64,000 bases of DNA from Acinetobacter tandoii DSM 14970 = CIP 107469 (GCF_000400735.1 NZ_KE007368.1:234916-298915), one strand, 5' to 3'. Shown: positions 9,102-17,474, numbered from the stretch's first letter. Made by a program: numbers and translations. Notes: generated from the letters alone by a model not told the origin.

Positions 9102-9677
9102 ATGAACATGATAAAAACAGCATTCATGAGTACTGCTTTTTTTGCTTCTGCTTCAGTCTTTGCGAATGTCGCAGTGAATGGGCAGGTCAATGCCTCTGTT
9201 GAAACTCAAAGCAATACTCACAGTGTATTACACAGCATTCATGAAGGTGTAACAACTTCTGCCAAGAAAGTCGGCAATGGTTTAAACACAGCAACAGAAA
9301 ATGTTGGACATGGACTCAGCACAGCATCTGAACGTGTCGGTCAAGGCGTTGAAAATGGTGCTCAAAAAACTAAATCTACCAGTAAAGCAGTATGGAATAA
9401 CACTAAACAGTTCAGTGCAGAACAAACGCAAAATGTAAATCAAACTGCAACTAAAGCTAAAGACTCCAGTGCGGAAAAAGCCGAGAGAACCCAAGCCTAT
9501 TTGGAGCAAAAAATGAGTCAAGGCAAAGCAACGACTCAACAAACTTGGAACAAAACCAAAACTGCACTCCATACAACTGCACAGGCAGATGTGAACGCAC
9601 AGGTGGGTGTACATACCCCTGTTGCCAAAACTCAGCTTGGGGTTTCATCACAAACAGCAGTAAACACAGCACAATAA
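9102..9677 (+). CDS. Exported LEA-like protein with 11-residue repeats
   Basis: A 191-residue protein with a signal peptide (cleavage near VFA-NV, residue 21). The mature chain lacks Cys, is rich in Ala, Thr, Gln, Lys and Asn, and looks amphipathic and disordered. Residues 57-89 are three tandem 11-residue units (VGNGLNTATEN, VGHGLSTASER, VGQGVENGAQK). Eleven-residue amphipathic repeats are typical of group 3 LEA and apolipoprotein-like proteins. A second part (AVWNNTKQFSAEQT) is shared with the next gene product. A ribosome-binding site (AGAGGA) lies 9 bases before the ATG. Probably periplasmic; a protective role against drying or membrane stress is inference only. Confidence 0.72.
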   Translation: MNMIKTAFMSTAFFASASVFANVAVNGQVNASVETQSNTHSVLHSIHEGVTTSAKKVGNGLNTATENVGHGLSTASERVGQGVENGAQKTKSTSKAVWNNTKQFSAEQTQNVNQTATKAKDSSAEKAERTQAYLEQKMSQGKATTQQTWNKTKTALHTTAQADVNAQVGVHTPVAKTQLGVSSQTAVNTAQ

Positions 9678-9752
9678 TGCTACCAATCGATTGGTGTAGA
9701 CACATTTTTAAACCAAGCAGTACTTGGGCATTCAATGAAAATTCTTGACGTC

Positions 9753-9787
9753 CGATGGGATACAGCAGAAGATGAAGTATCCCATCG
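9753..9787. other. Intergenic hairpin 1
   Basis: CGATGGGATAC (9753-9763) and GTATCCCATCG (9777-9787) form a perfect 11-bp stem with a 13-base loop. No T run follows on the plus strand, so it is not a classical terminator. It may stabilise or attenuate mRNA between the two related exported-protein genes. Confidence 0.6.
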
Positions 9788-9800
9788 AGAGTGACACTAT

Positions 9801-9831
9801 AGAAAGCATGTCAGCCTACAGCGTGCTTTCT
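9801..9831. other. Intergenic hairpin 2
   Basis: AGAAAGCATG (9801-9810) pairs with CGTGCTTTCT (9822-9831), 10 bp including one wobble, with an 11-base loop. No T run follows. It is the second hairpin within 80 bases, just upstream of the ribosome-binding site of the 9866 gene. Confidence 0.5.
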
Positions 9832-9865
9832 ACAAAATAGTGAACAGCAATAGAGGACGATGTGC

Positions 9866-10294
9866 ATGCAGTTGATGAAAGCAGTTTTAATTTCCAGTAC
9901 GATGTTCATGGCTATGGCTCTATCTGCCCATGCCGCAGAAAGCAGCAAGAAAAAAGGCTACCGAGATAACCCGAACATTTTTGAAGTTTTAGGACAAAAA
10001 ACCTTAGATACTGCTCAAGATGCTGCCAATGCAGTAGATCGTGGCACGCAAAAAGGCATTGCCAAAGTCAAACCGAAAGTGGCTGAAACTTGGCATGAAA
10101 CCAAAACTTATAGCGAAGAACAGACAGAAATTGCCAAAGAAAATTCTCAGAAAGCCGCAGCTACGGTCAATAGAAAATGGAAGCAAGCCAAAGCAAGTGT
10201 TTTAGGTGATCCTAATAGTCCACCTGCACCTATTGAATCGCACCCATTGAGCCAATCTAGCACTACTCCTGCTCAGAATGAACAGCTCAACTAA
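9866..10294 (+). CDS. Exported alpha-helical protein related to the 9102 gene product
   Basis: About 142 residues. A signal peptide (hydrophobic MKAVLISSTMFMAMALSAHA, cleaved before AES) is followed by a charged, Lys/Glu/Ala/Gln-rich helical region and a Pro/Ser-rich tail. The segment ETWHETKTYSEEQT is clearly similar to AVWNNTKQFSAEQT of the upstream gene, so the two are diverged paralogs. Three in-frame ATGs are possible (9860, 9866, 9875). The SD AGAGGA at 9852-9857 is best spaced (8 bases) for 9866. Function unknown; the context suggests a paired envelope-protective role. Confidence 0.7.
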   Translation: MQLMKAVLISSTMFMAMALSAHAAESSKKKGYRDNPNIFEVLGQKTLDTAQDAANAVDRGTQKGIAKVKPKVAETWHETKTYSEEQTEIAKENSQKAAATVNRKWKQAKASVLGDPNSPPAPIESHPLSQSSTTPAQNEQLN

Positions 10295-10315
10295 ATCACA
10301 CTATTTTTAAAACCA

Positions 10316-10346
10316 TAAAAGCACAGCCTAAAGACTGCGCTTTTTT
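10316..10346. terminator. Bidirectional terminator
   Basis: AAGCACAG (10319-10326) pairs with CTGCGCTT (10335-10342), flanked by A and T runs. It separates two convergent genes, the exported protein and the 2-hydroxyacid dehydrogenase. Confidence 0.8.
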
Positions 10347-10355
10347 CGTCTTTAG

Positions 10356-11309
10356 TTAGGCGACTTGGCGAATCGGCTGTCCTTGCTGAAAGGCAGTCAC
10401 ATTTTCTACCATCTGCTGCACTATACGCTGTCGTGCATCGACACTGCCCCACGCACTATGTGGCGTGATAATTAAATTTGGAATATCTGCTGCCAGTAAT
10501 ACATTGCCATCTTTCGGTGGCTCTACTGTTAATACATCGGTCGCAGCACCTGCAATACACCCTTCACGCAAAGCCTGTGCCAAAGCAGCTTCATCAACAA
10601 TCCCACCACGTGCGCAGTTAATCAGAAAGACGCTGGCTTTCATCAGTTCAAACTCATCCGTACTGATTAAGTTACGGGTAGAATCGGTTAGTGGACAATG
10701 TAACGTGAGAAAATCAACCTGTGGCAATAATTCTGCCAAGGGCAAACGACCTTCACGCTGTGGACGGTCTGGCAACGTTGCAATCAAGACACGCATGTCA
10801 AAGGCTTGTGCCAGTTTGGCCACGGCCTGCCCCAACTCACCATAGCCGATGATACCCAATGTTTTACCCGCCAACTCAACAATAGGGAAATCCAACAAGC
10901 AGAACTGTTTGGCGTTATTCCATACGCCCTGCTTCACCGCATAGTCGTATTTTAATAATGAGGTTGCCAATGCCAACATCAAAGCCAAGGTGTGTTGTGC
11001 CACCGCCGAAGTGCCATAACCTTGACAATTACTCACCACAATGCCTTGTGCTTTAGCTTGCACCAAGTCGACATTATTCGTGCCTGTGGCTGAAATTAAA
11101 ATCAGCTTTAACTGCGGGCATTGCTGCATCACTTGCGCGGAAATTTGTACTTTATTGGTGATAATGACATCAGCATCTTGCACGCGTTGCAGTACCTGAT
11201 CGCTACTCGTAGCTGAATATAAGCTCAGTGCATCAAAAGCAGTAGTTAAGGGGCTCAAATCCAGATCATGTTGATCTAAAGATTCCACATCTAAAAATAC
11301 CGCTTTCAT
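10356..11309 (-). CDS. D-isomer 2-hydroxyacid dehydrogenase (hydroxypyruvate reductase type)
   Basis: A 317-residue NAD(P)-dependent dehydrogenase of the D-2-hydroxyacid family. It shows the Rossmann motif GIIGYGELGQAVAKLA (near residues 149-164), NCARGG with the substrate-binding/catalytic Arg, DVLTVEPP with the catalytic Glu, and TPHSAWG with the catalytic His. Overall it resembles glycerate dehydrogenase / hydroxypyruvate reductase; exact substrate preference cannot be read from sequence. The frame extends 18 codons further upstream, but ATG 11309 has an AGGAGC ribosome-binding site at good spacing and gives the family N-terminus (MKAVFLDVESL). Single-gene unit with a downstream terminator. 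Confidence 0.9.
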   Translation of the reverse strand: MKAVFLDVESLDQHDLDLSPLTTAFDALSLYSATSSDQVLQRVQDADVIITNKVQISAQVMQQCPQLKLILISATGTNNVDLVQAKAQGIVVSNCQGYGTSAVAQHTLALMLALATSLLKYDYAVKQGVWNNAKQFCLLDFPIVELAGKTLGIIGYGELGQAVAKLAQAFDMRVLIATLPDRPQREGRLPLAELLPQVDFLTLHCPLTDSTRNLISTDEFELMKASVFLINCARGGIVDEAALAQALREGCIAGAATDVLTVEPPKDGNVLLAADIPNLIITPHSAWGSVDARQRIVQQMVENVTAFQQGQPIRQVA

Positions 11310-11406
11310 TCGGTGCTCCTGCTGATTTTTTTCATCATCTGTATGCAGTTCATTAAAAGCCAAAGCGGGTTTCGGTTCAATACATGTATAGAAAAAGAAA
11401 AATCCA

Positions 11407-11604
11407 CTATTTTGTGGATTCTTTTATACACTCACGTACAGAAAGCCGAATTTGTTGATAGACATAACTCGCCAACATTAGCACCACCAGTACACCACTA
11501 GCAAAAATGATGGCTGCCAAATCAAGACCTTGATTGATGAGATAAATCAAACTGAGAATCAGTGTGATAGACAAAAGTACAGCAGGTATAAATATCCTAT
11601 TCAT
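11407..11604 (-). CDS. Small hypothetical membrane protein
   Basis: A 65-residue protein with two hydrophobic segments (about residues 5-24 and 29-48) and a basic, charged C-terminus (QQIRLSVRECIKESTK). It is probably an inner-membrane protein with both ends in the cytoplasm. No family is recognised. It lies between two minus-strand genes and is separated from the upstream alpha/beta hydrolase gene by a hairpin, so it probably has its own promoter. Confidence 0.6.
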   Translation of the reverse strand: MNRIFIPAVLLSITLILSLIYLINQGLDLAAIIFASGVLVVLMLASYVYQQIRLSVRECIKESTK

Positions 11605-11631
11605 ACAACCTGACCTTAAGTGAGATATTTA

Positions 11632-11660
11632 AAAGAGTGGATATTTTTTATCCACTCTTT
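11632..11660. terminator. Hairpin, probable terminator of the alpha/beta hydrolase gene
   Basis: AAAGAGTGGATA (11632-11643) pairs with TATCCACTCTTT (11649-11660), a 12-bp perfect stem with a 5-base loop. On the minus strand the stem is followed by a short T-rich stretch only, so termination strength is uncertain. Confidence 0.6.
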
Positions 11661-11728
11661 CGATCTTAAACCAATTTAGTTAAAAATCAAGCGATACACA
11701 TCGAATAAGATTCACTTAATTCTTAAGC

Positions 11729-13012
11729 TTATTCTGCTTCCTCAGATTCTTCTGGTTGCGTCATAAACTTGGCGGTTTCAGGCGTATCTTCGATAAAGTC
11801 ATTGCCGCCGTATTCATCACTGCTCAGGTTAAACTGCTTATAGCTGAGCAAGTAATAGTCACTATATTTTTTTAACACCAACGGGTGCATTCCCGCAGAC
11901 AATTCATCCTGTTCTTTGAACAGTTTCATCACATGACGGTCATTCATGGCAATCACATAGCGTTCATCGTTCAGGCTAATCTGTACAAGTCCCGTGCCTT
12001 TGGCAAAAATCGGAATCAGGAATTTATGGTTGAGGTTAATCGCATTTTGCGCATAACTTTCAATTTTTTGGGTAATCACGTTAAACACCAGACCATGCCC
12101 AAAACTGTCGAGCAACTGACTGTTACTTTCCTGTGGCAAATTCACCTGAATGCCCAATTTCAACAAGTCTTGTTCACTGACCTGACGATTACTGAGTAAC
12201 TGACGGATAATGCTTTGTTTCAATTTGGCATCAAAAAACTGACTATCCAACTGCATGTCATTGTTTCTGAGAATTTTCCCTAGTGAACGACGATGATGCG
12301 GCAATAGGGTTTCAATTACCTTACGGTAATAAAACTTACTGCCTTTTTTCACTTGGCGAATTTTTTGATAGAAATAAACACTGTCAAATTCGCGGGTTAA
12401 AAAATCTTTAAGCAGCTCCGAGCTTGCCAATACCGCAATCGCATCATGTCCTGTAAAGGGCAAGTTCAACACTTTAATGTCTGGGATAACCTGTTCCAAT
12501 TTAACAAAATGCGCGCGGTCTTCAGCACAATAAGGGTCATAGACCACGATGTATTCACAGTTCGCCGCAATATCCTGCGTTTGTACCTGCATATTCGCAT
12601 TGAGTTCAGCATGGTAAAACATGTTATATCGACTGTCTTCCACCACTTCTGGGTCAATTGAAAACTGCGGAACTAAAGATACCACACGGCTTAAACCCAA
12701 TAACTTTGAGTATTTAATCGCGGCATAACCACCCATTGAACCGCCATAACCAATGCGTTTTTGAAAGGGTGCAATCAAGTCTTCAATGGCTTTGAACAAG
12801 TTGTGCATGGACTCCGCAGGAAACCATGATTTTTCTTTGGGCATAATGCCAATCACATTAAACTCAAATTTGGCTAATGATTTTTCTGCGTTGATTGCAA
12901 GTCCTTTAGCGCGAGTAATTAAGTCACCAAAAGAAAAAACTAACTCGTCAGACGAACCTTTTAAAAAAATAGCGCGAATTTGTTCGTCTTCAAAAATAAT
13001 GTGTTTATCCAT
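11729..13012 (-). CDS. Alpha/beta hydrolase-fold protein
   Basis: A protein of about 427 residues. The first half has an alpha/beta hydrolase core: the nucleophile elbow GYGGSMGGYAAIKY (GxSxG type, about residues 89-102), a likely acid in VVYDPYCAED and a likely His in FTGHDAI. The second half (after about residue 220) is unlike known hydrolases; it starts with a basic region (KIRQVKKGSKFYYRK) and ends in an acidic tail (EESEEAE). Hydrolases of this kind occur near polysaccharide-synthesis genes, but none is adjacent here. GTG at 13018 and ATG at 13012 are both possible starts; neither has a strong ribosome-binding site. Substrate unknown. Confidence 0.72.
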   Translation of the reverse strand: MDKHIIFEDEQIRAIFLKGSSDELVFSFGDLITRAKGLAINAEKSLAKFEFNVIGIMPKEKSWFPAESMHNLFKAIEDLIAPFQKRIGYGGSMGGYAAIKYSKLLGLSRVVSLVPQFSIDPEVVEDSRYNMFYHAELNANMQVQTQDIAANCEYIVVYDPYCAEDRAHFVKLEQVIPDIKVLNLPFTGHDAIAVLASSELLKDFLTREFDSVYFYQKIRQVKKGSKFYYRKVIETLLPHHRRSLGKILRNNDMQLDSQFFDAKLKQSIIRQLLSNRQVSEQDLLKLGIQVNLPQESNSQLLDSFGHGLVFNVITQKIESYAQNAINLNHKFLIPIFAKGTGLVQISLNDERYVIAMNDRHVMKLFKEQDELSAGMHPLVLKKYSDYYLLSYKQFNLSSDEYGGNDFIEDTPETAKFMTQPEESEEAE

Positions 13013-13289
13013 GTCCACACCGAAACAAATCGGCCCTAATTTTTTGTATCAATAAAATTCATAGATCAGCAGCCTATCACGCTGTCTATGTAGGAGAATG
13101 TGTCGATGTCATCTCAATCACAATCAACAACAATTTAAAACTACAGCATTACATCGCCGTGGCAGCATTTTAACGTAAGCTTGAACCGATGTATGTATAA
13201 GAAAAACATGTCCTGTCGAAGCTTGCTTATTTCACGTAACAAGGACTATGTTATTTTATAGATGCTCAGCAGATAAAAAAGCGCAAAAT

Positions 13290-14066
13290 ATGACACAATC
13301 ACTTCATCCTGCCGCACAACAAGGCTTCAGTTCTGCCGCTGAACTTTATCAACAGGTTCGTCCAAATTATCCACAGCAGATCGTGACGTGGTTACAACAA
13401 CAATTAAATTTAGATGCGCAATCGACAGTGGTCGATTTAGGCTCGGGCACAGGGAAATTTCTTCCTTATCTGCAACAGGTAACATCTCATATCATTGCCG
13501 TTGAGCCGATTACAGAAATGCTGACACAATTACAGCAAGCCTATCCACAAATTTCTACCCTACAAGCCAGTAGTGATCGGTTATCGCTAGCCTCGGAAAG
13601 TATTGATGCCGTGATTTGTGCCCAATCTTTCCACTGGTTTGCCAATATTGAAAGCCTGAACGAAATCCATCAAATCTTAAAACCTCATGGGCAACTGGGT
13701 TTGGTCTGGAATCAACGTGATATTCAGGTGGATTGGGTCAAAGCATTGGCAGATGTGCTCGAACCCCTCGAAGGTGATACCCCACGATTTCATAGCGGAC
13801 AATGGCAACAGGTGTTTGAACAGCAATTTTTATTTGAACTGGATCAGATCAAGACCTTCACACATGTGCAAATAGGGCGTGTCGATGAAGTGGTGTCCAA
13901 GCGCTTACTCTCCACCAGTTTTGTTGCCGCAATGCCAGCAAAGCAACAACAGCAGTTAAAAATGCAGTTTGAACAGATTGTTGCCGATTACACAGGTAAA
14001 GCAGCACATGACGAAATTGCTTTCCCTTATGTGACCTACGCGTATAATTTTAAGAAAACAACATAA
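13290..14066 (+). CDS. Class I SAM-dependent methyltransferase
   Basis: A 258-residue methyltransferase of the methyltransf_11 / UbiE-like type. It shows motif I VVDLGSGTGKFLPYL (about residues 47-61), an acidic residue after strand 2 (AVEPI), motif II SIDAVICAQSFHWF and motif III LKPHGQLGLVWN. SAHW/QSFHWF-type motifs occur in small-molecule methyltransferases such as trans-aconitate and biotin-pathway enzymes; the substrate is not determinable. The frame opens at 13248, but the conserved family start (HPAAQQGFSSAAELYQQVRP) fits the ATG at 13290. No strong ribosome-binding site is visible for either start. Confidence 0.85.
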   Translation: MTQSLHPAAQQGFSSAAELYQQVRPNYPQQIVTWLQQQLNLDAQSTVVDLGSGTGKFLPYLQQVTSHIIAVEPITEMLTQLQQAYPQISTLQASSDRLSLASESIDAVICAQSFHWFANIESLNEIHQILKPHGQLGLVWNQRDIQVDWVKALADVLEPLEGDTPRFHSGQWQQVFEQQFLFELDQIKTFTHVQIGRVDEVVSKRLLSTSFVAAMPAKQQQQLKMQFEQIVADYTGKAAHDEIAFPYVTYAYNFKKTT

Positions 14067-14087
14067 ATATTCTTTAGGATAACCACG

Positions 14088-14639
14088 ATGCATAACTTTA
14101 AAGCTTATTTACTGCCGCTACTCTGCAGCTCGCTGCTGTTTACTGGCTGTAGTAAAAACAACGAAGTCGATGCTCCTGATCCCTCTCAAGATCGGATGAT
14201 GCAGGAACTGGAGTCTTCACCAGTCAAAGAATTTCCAAAAACTGCCAATGATCAACACGACATTACGCTTTTGGTCGACTATGACCGTCGTTTTAGCGAG
14301 ATGAGTGATGAAATGGAAGATGAACTGATTAAAATGCGCGACAATGGCAGCCTCACCGATGAATTTGCCCGTAGTCGTAAACAAGACAATATCCAATCCG
14401 CTCTAACCATGTTGAAAGCACTAGATTTAAAAACCGAACAAGGTCGCTATATTCAGGGATTAATGGCGCAATATTGGGAAAACCAAGCCAAGTTATTAAA
14501 TCAAAACAGTAAAGCTTCGCAAGATATTCCTAACTCAACACCCGACAATATTAAAGGCTTGGGTGAATTCTTACATGCGCAAGAACAACTGGATCATTGG
14601 GAGGCACAATATGAACCTGCTGAGAAAAGTAAGTCTTAA
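14088..14639 (+). CDS. Hypothetical lipoprotein
   Basis: A 183-residue protein with a lipoprotein signal (LLCSSLLFTGC, lipidated Cys21). The mature part is polar and mostly helical, with acidic and Lys/Gln-rich stretches (MSDEMEDELIKMRDNGSLTDEFARSR). No known family. It follows the methyltransferase by 21 bases with its own ribosome-binding site (AGGATAACC), so the two are probably co-transcribed, and a strong terminator closes the unit. Confidence 0.8.
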   Translation: MHNFKAYLLPLLCSSLLFTGCSKNNEVDAPDPSQDRMMQELESSPVKEFPKTANDQHDITLLVDYDRRFSEMSDEMEDELIKMRDNGSLTDEFARSRKQDNIQSALTMLKALDLKTEQGRYIQGLMAQYWENQAKLLNQNSKASQDIPNSTPDNIKGLGEFLHAQEQLDHWEAQYEPAEKSKS

Positions 14640-14676
14640 TACAAACTCATCACCCAGAAAGTGAAGGCTTTAAACT

Positions 14677-14716
14677 AAAAAACCAGATGCAATCCTATTG
14701 CCATCTGGTTTTTTAT
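14677..14716. terminator. Bidirectional terminator
   Basis: AACCAGATG (14681-14689) and CATCTGGTT (14702-14710) form a 9-bp stem with flanking A and T runs. It lies between the convergent lipoprotein and GFA-family genes. Confidence 0.88.
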
Positions 14717-14732
14717 AGCCTTACAAATGAAC

Positions 14733-15140
14733 TTAAGGACGTTCACTGTATTGTGGCAACCCATCCTGTATGCTGTCCCATTCTGCTTTAGAGTCAACAA
14801 AAATATGCATGGTCGGTTTTTGCGTTAACGTGGTATCTAAAGTGCCAAGGCGTAACCGATAATACTCTGGTGTATCCGTTTTAATACTCATAATCGGCGA
14901 ACCGCATTCACTACAAAAACAACGCTGCGTGGTCTCAGTGGACTGGTAAGCTTTCAGGAATTGCTCACCTTGCACGATATGAAAATCTGTTTTCTTAATC
15001 GGGGCATTGGTGGCAAAAGCCGTACCATTGGCTTTACGACAACGCTGGCAGTGACACTGCACAACATCACCAATTTCACCCCGCACTTCATAACGAAGTG
15101 CACCACATAAACAGCTTCCCGCATAGTATTGTTGTGACAT
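14733..15140 (-). CDS. GFA (CENP-V/glutathione-dependent formaldehyde-activating fold) family protein
   Basis: A 135-residue zinc-binding protein of the GFA/CENP-V fold. It has CLCGALRYE near the N-terminus, then CHCQRCRKANGTAF, then RCFCSECGSPI, giving the seven-Cys zinc pattern of the family. Despite the name, most members are not proven formaldehyde-activating enzymes; the function of this subfamily is unknown. The start at 15140 gives the usual family N-terminus. Single gene, convergent with the lipoprotein gene. Confidence 0.88.
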   Translation of the reverse strand: MSQQYYAGSCLCGALRYEVRGEIGDVVQCHCQRCRKANGTAFATNAPIKKTDFHIVQGEQFLKAYQSTETTQRCFCSECGSPIMSIKTDTPEYYRLRLGTLDTTLTQKPTMHIFVDSKAEWDSIQDGLPQYSERP

Positions 15141-15205
15141 CAGTTCAGCCCTCTGAATGAAAGAGTTTTAAACTAGCATGTCTAACTTTGGCTTTACACC
15201 GCTTT

Positions 15206-16393
15206 TTAGCGTGAAATCAAATATTCATGCACCCCTTCACCCGCAGCACGCCCCGTCGCAAAACATGCGGTTAAAAGATAGCCCCCTGTGGGTGCATCCC
15301 AATCTAGCATCTCACCACAACAAAAAATCTGTGGCTGTTGCTGCAACTGCAAATGAGCCGTTAAGACCTCTCGTTTCACGCCACCAGCACAACTAATCGC
15401 TTCTTCGATTGGGCGAAAACCTTTTAATTCAATTCGCAATTGTTTAATTTGCTGTGCCAATTTTTCAGGGTCATGCCAATCTGCTTTCGGTATCAACTCA
15501 CGAACCAAACTGGCTTTTGCTGCATCTAGACCCGCTTTACGCCATAAATTACTCAAAGACTGTTTCTTGCTCGGTTGTAATTTTTGTACCAATTGCGCAT
15601 GGCTCAGCTCAGGCAACAAATCGAGCATTAGCTGCATTTCTGACTGTTGTCTTAAAGCTCGCCCCAATTTATAAATCAAACCACTTTCCAAGCCATAATG
15701 AGTGATCACAATATCGCCCTGACTCTTTTCCTTTACATCAACCCAAGCCACAACTCGCTTTAGCGGTTGCCCAAATACTGCTTGCATAAAGGTAGACCAT
15801 TCCCGTTCAATCCCAGCGTTACTGGCTTGAAATGGATTTAATTGGTCTGCGTCTAACCATTGTTGCCACTGACCATCACTGCCCAATTGTGGCCAAGAAA
15901 CTGCACCACACGCCAGTACAATGGCATCAAAGTCTTCACTAAATTCGCGTTGCTGAACTAAATCTTGAATTTTTACAGTATTGGCCTGAATCCCTAAGCA
16001 TGCATGTCGATAATGAAATTGTATGCCCTGCTCAGTTAAACGTTTGAGCCACGCGCGGAGTAATGGTGCGGCTTTCATCTCGACGGGGAAAATACGCCCT
16101 GACGATCCCACATAAGATTCAATACCCAAGCCCCGCATCCAATTTTGAATCCATGTCGCATCCCAACGGCGGATCCAGTCTGCCAGCCAATCGGCCCGAT
16201 CATAACGCTGAATAAATTGCTCAAATGGTTCAGCATGTGAAATATTTAGCCCCGTCTTCCCTGCCATTAAAAACTTGCGCGCAGCAGACGGTTTCTGTTC
16301 ATATACATGTACATCATAATCCCACTGGCTTAACACCTCGGCAGCCATTAAACCCGCAGGACCTGCACCGATAATCGCAATTCTTTTTTTCAT
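15206..16393 (-). CDS. HI0933-family FAD/NAD(P)-dependent oxidoreductase (TIGR03862-type flavoprotein)
   Basis: A 395-residue flavoprotein. It has an N-terminal FAD-binding GxGxxG motif (AIIGAGPAGLMAAEVL), the HI0933-type segment MAGKTGLNISHAEP, and near the C-terminus AISCAGGVKREVL and GEMLDWDAPTGGYLLTACFATG, where the flavin-binding Rossmann fold closes. It resembles the YhiN/BaiN group, some of which act on bile-acid-like substrates; the real substrate here is unknown. The start lies 3 bases after the stop of the TrmB-like methyltransferase gene, so the two are in one transcription unit. Confidence 0.9.
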   Translation of the reverse strand: MKKRIAIIGAGPAGLMAAEVLSQWDYDVHVYEQKPSAARKFLMAGKTGLNISHAEPFEQFIQRYDRADWLADWIRRWDATWIQNWMRGLGIESYVGSSGRIFPVEMKAAPLLRAWLKRLTEQGIQFHYRHACLGIQANTVKIQDLVQQREFSEDFDAIVLACGAVSWPQLGSDGQWQQWLDADQLNPFQASNAGIEREWSTFMQAVFGQPLKRVVAWVDVKEKSQGDIVITHYGLESGLIYKLGRALRQQSEMQLMLDLLPELSHAQLVQKLQPSKKQSLSNLWRKAGLDAAKASLVRELIPKADWHDPEKLAQQIKQLRIELKGFRPIEEAISCAGGVKREVLTAHLQLQQQPQIFCCGEMLDWDAPTGGYLLTACFATGRAAGEGVHEYLISR

Positions 16394-16396
16394 GGC

Positions 16397-17053
16397 TTAT
16401 GCATCGCTTTGTGCAGAATCCGATTTAGGTATATTTACCCCTGCCAATGCCTGAAAATCATCAAAGCGCGTGGTGTAATTCTCAGGTTTTTGAATCAGTA
16501 ATTGCTGACATAATTCTCCACGCTCCAAATATTTAATCTCAAAATGAGTACGTGCTGAATCAGAAGCAATTACCTCTTTTACATAAGGTAGCTTCCAAAT
16601 CTCTTGTAGTTGTTGTTCTGCTTCGGCGATGTATTCTGGAATATTACTGGCTAGCGTAATCTGACCACCGACTTGCAATCTAGACAATAAAAACTCGAAG
16701 AATGGCATGTTCAACCAGCGCTGCGCAGGATTATGTGGCTCTGGATTCGGATATAAAATGAAAAATTGCTGAACTTGTTGAGGTGCCAAAGCATGGACAA
16801 TCCACGGCAAAGCATCAGCATGCACAGTTTGTAAATTTGTTTGCCCTTCTAATTGATGCTGTTTTTGCATCGCCACAAACTTCTCGCGGGTTCGTTCTAT
16901 GGCAATTAACTTGCTTTCTGGATGCTCACGAGTAAACAACAAAGCATGCTTGCCTTTACCCGCACCAATTTCCACACAAATCGGGGCTGAATCGATCATA
17001 ATAAAATCACGAGGAGCATGCATGTGCTGTGCTTGAAATTGACGAATCGGCAT
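16397..17053 (-). CDS. TrmB-like SAM-dependent methyltransferase
   Basis: A 218-residue methyltransferase resembling tRNA (guanine-46-N7) methyltransferase TrmB. Motif [20 protein letters not shown] and the order of the following elements fit ([19 protein letters not shown], then [16 protein letters not shown]). The TrmB catalytic signature FPDPWxKxRHxKRR is replaced by [13 protein letters not shown], so the catalytic Asp and the basic tRNA-contact residues are not present in the usual form. It may be a divergent TrmB paralog with a different RNA or other substrate. It is transcribed with the HI0933-type flavoprotein and is divergent from yacG. Confidence 0.75.
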   Translation of the reverse strand: MPIRQFQAQHMHAPRDFIMIDSAPICVEIGAGKGKHALLFTREHPESKLIAIERTREKFVAMQKQHQLEGQTNLQTVHADALPWIVHALAPQQVQQFFILYPNPEPHNPAQRWLNMPFFEFLLSRLQVGGQITLASNIPEYIAEAEQQLQEIWKLPYVKEVIASDSARTHFEIKYLERGELCQQLLIQKPENYTTRFDDFQALAGVNIPKSDSAQSDA

Positions 17054-17140
17054 AATCAGATCAAACTAAATAAAATCTGCGCAAGTCTAACACTGCACCA
17101 AGCTTTGACCAAATATCTTCCCCGCTATCAGGAGCCTCTT

Positions 17141-17314
17141 ATGCCGAAGACCTTTGCTTGCCCACGTTGTGGCAAACCTTCAACTTGGGAAGGCAATCCA
17201 TATCGACCATTTTGCTCTGAGCGTTGTAAATTGATCGATTTAGGTGCTTGGGCAAATGATGAATACAAACTTCCTACGCAAGATGCGCCTCAAGCAGAAA
17301 ATTCAGAAGAATAG
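17141..17314 (+). CDS. yacG: DNA gyrase inhibitor YacG
   Basis: A 57-residue zinc protein. It contains [20 protein letters not shown] then [18 protein letters not shown], the YacG zinc site of two CxxC/CxxxC halves. In E. coli YacG binds GyrB and inhibits gyrase in vitro. The ATG at 17141 has an ideal ribosome-binding site (AGGAG, 6-base spacing); the longer upstream frame is not needed. It is divergent from the TrmB-like gene. In many gammaproteobacteria yacG lies next to coaE and pilD, which are not here. Confidence 0.93.
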   Translation: MPKTFACPRCGKPSTWEGNPYRPFCSERCKLIDLGAWANDEYKLPTQDAPQAENSEE

Positions 17315-17380
17315 CGCTTTACTTTTACAATTCATCATATCGACATACAAATCATTAATTATTTTATACATGATTATTAT

Positions 17381-17409
17381 TTGCACAGATGACTTTTGGG
17401 CACCATAAT
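17381..17409 (+). promoter_or_regulatory. Sigma70-like promoter of the 17475 gene
   Basis: TTGCAC (17381-17386) and CATAAT (17404-17409) are 17 bases apart. A Fur-box-like operator starts 4 bases after the -10 element and would cover the transcription start. Confidence 0.55.
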
Positions 17410-17412
17410 ATA

Positions 17413-17431
17413 TCTAATGAGAATCATTCTA
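17413..17431. promoter_or_regulatory. Fur-box-like operator
   Basis: The 19 bases from 17413, centred on AATGAGAATCATTCTA, match the E. coli Fur consensus (three GATAAT-type hexamers) at 14 of 19 positions by hand count, including an unbroken 7-base right half. The position just downstream of a -10 element is typical of repression by Fur under iron-replete conditions. Confidence 0.6.
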
Positions 17432-17474
17432 TTCTTTGATTTTATTGTGCTGTGTTCTATTTTGAGAATTTCCC

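Noticed and set aside
13105..13137. Ten-codon frame after an AGGAG-like sequence upstream of the methyltransferase gene
   Set aside because: Too short, no conserved features and no leader-peptide logic such as codon runs or a paired attenuator.
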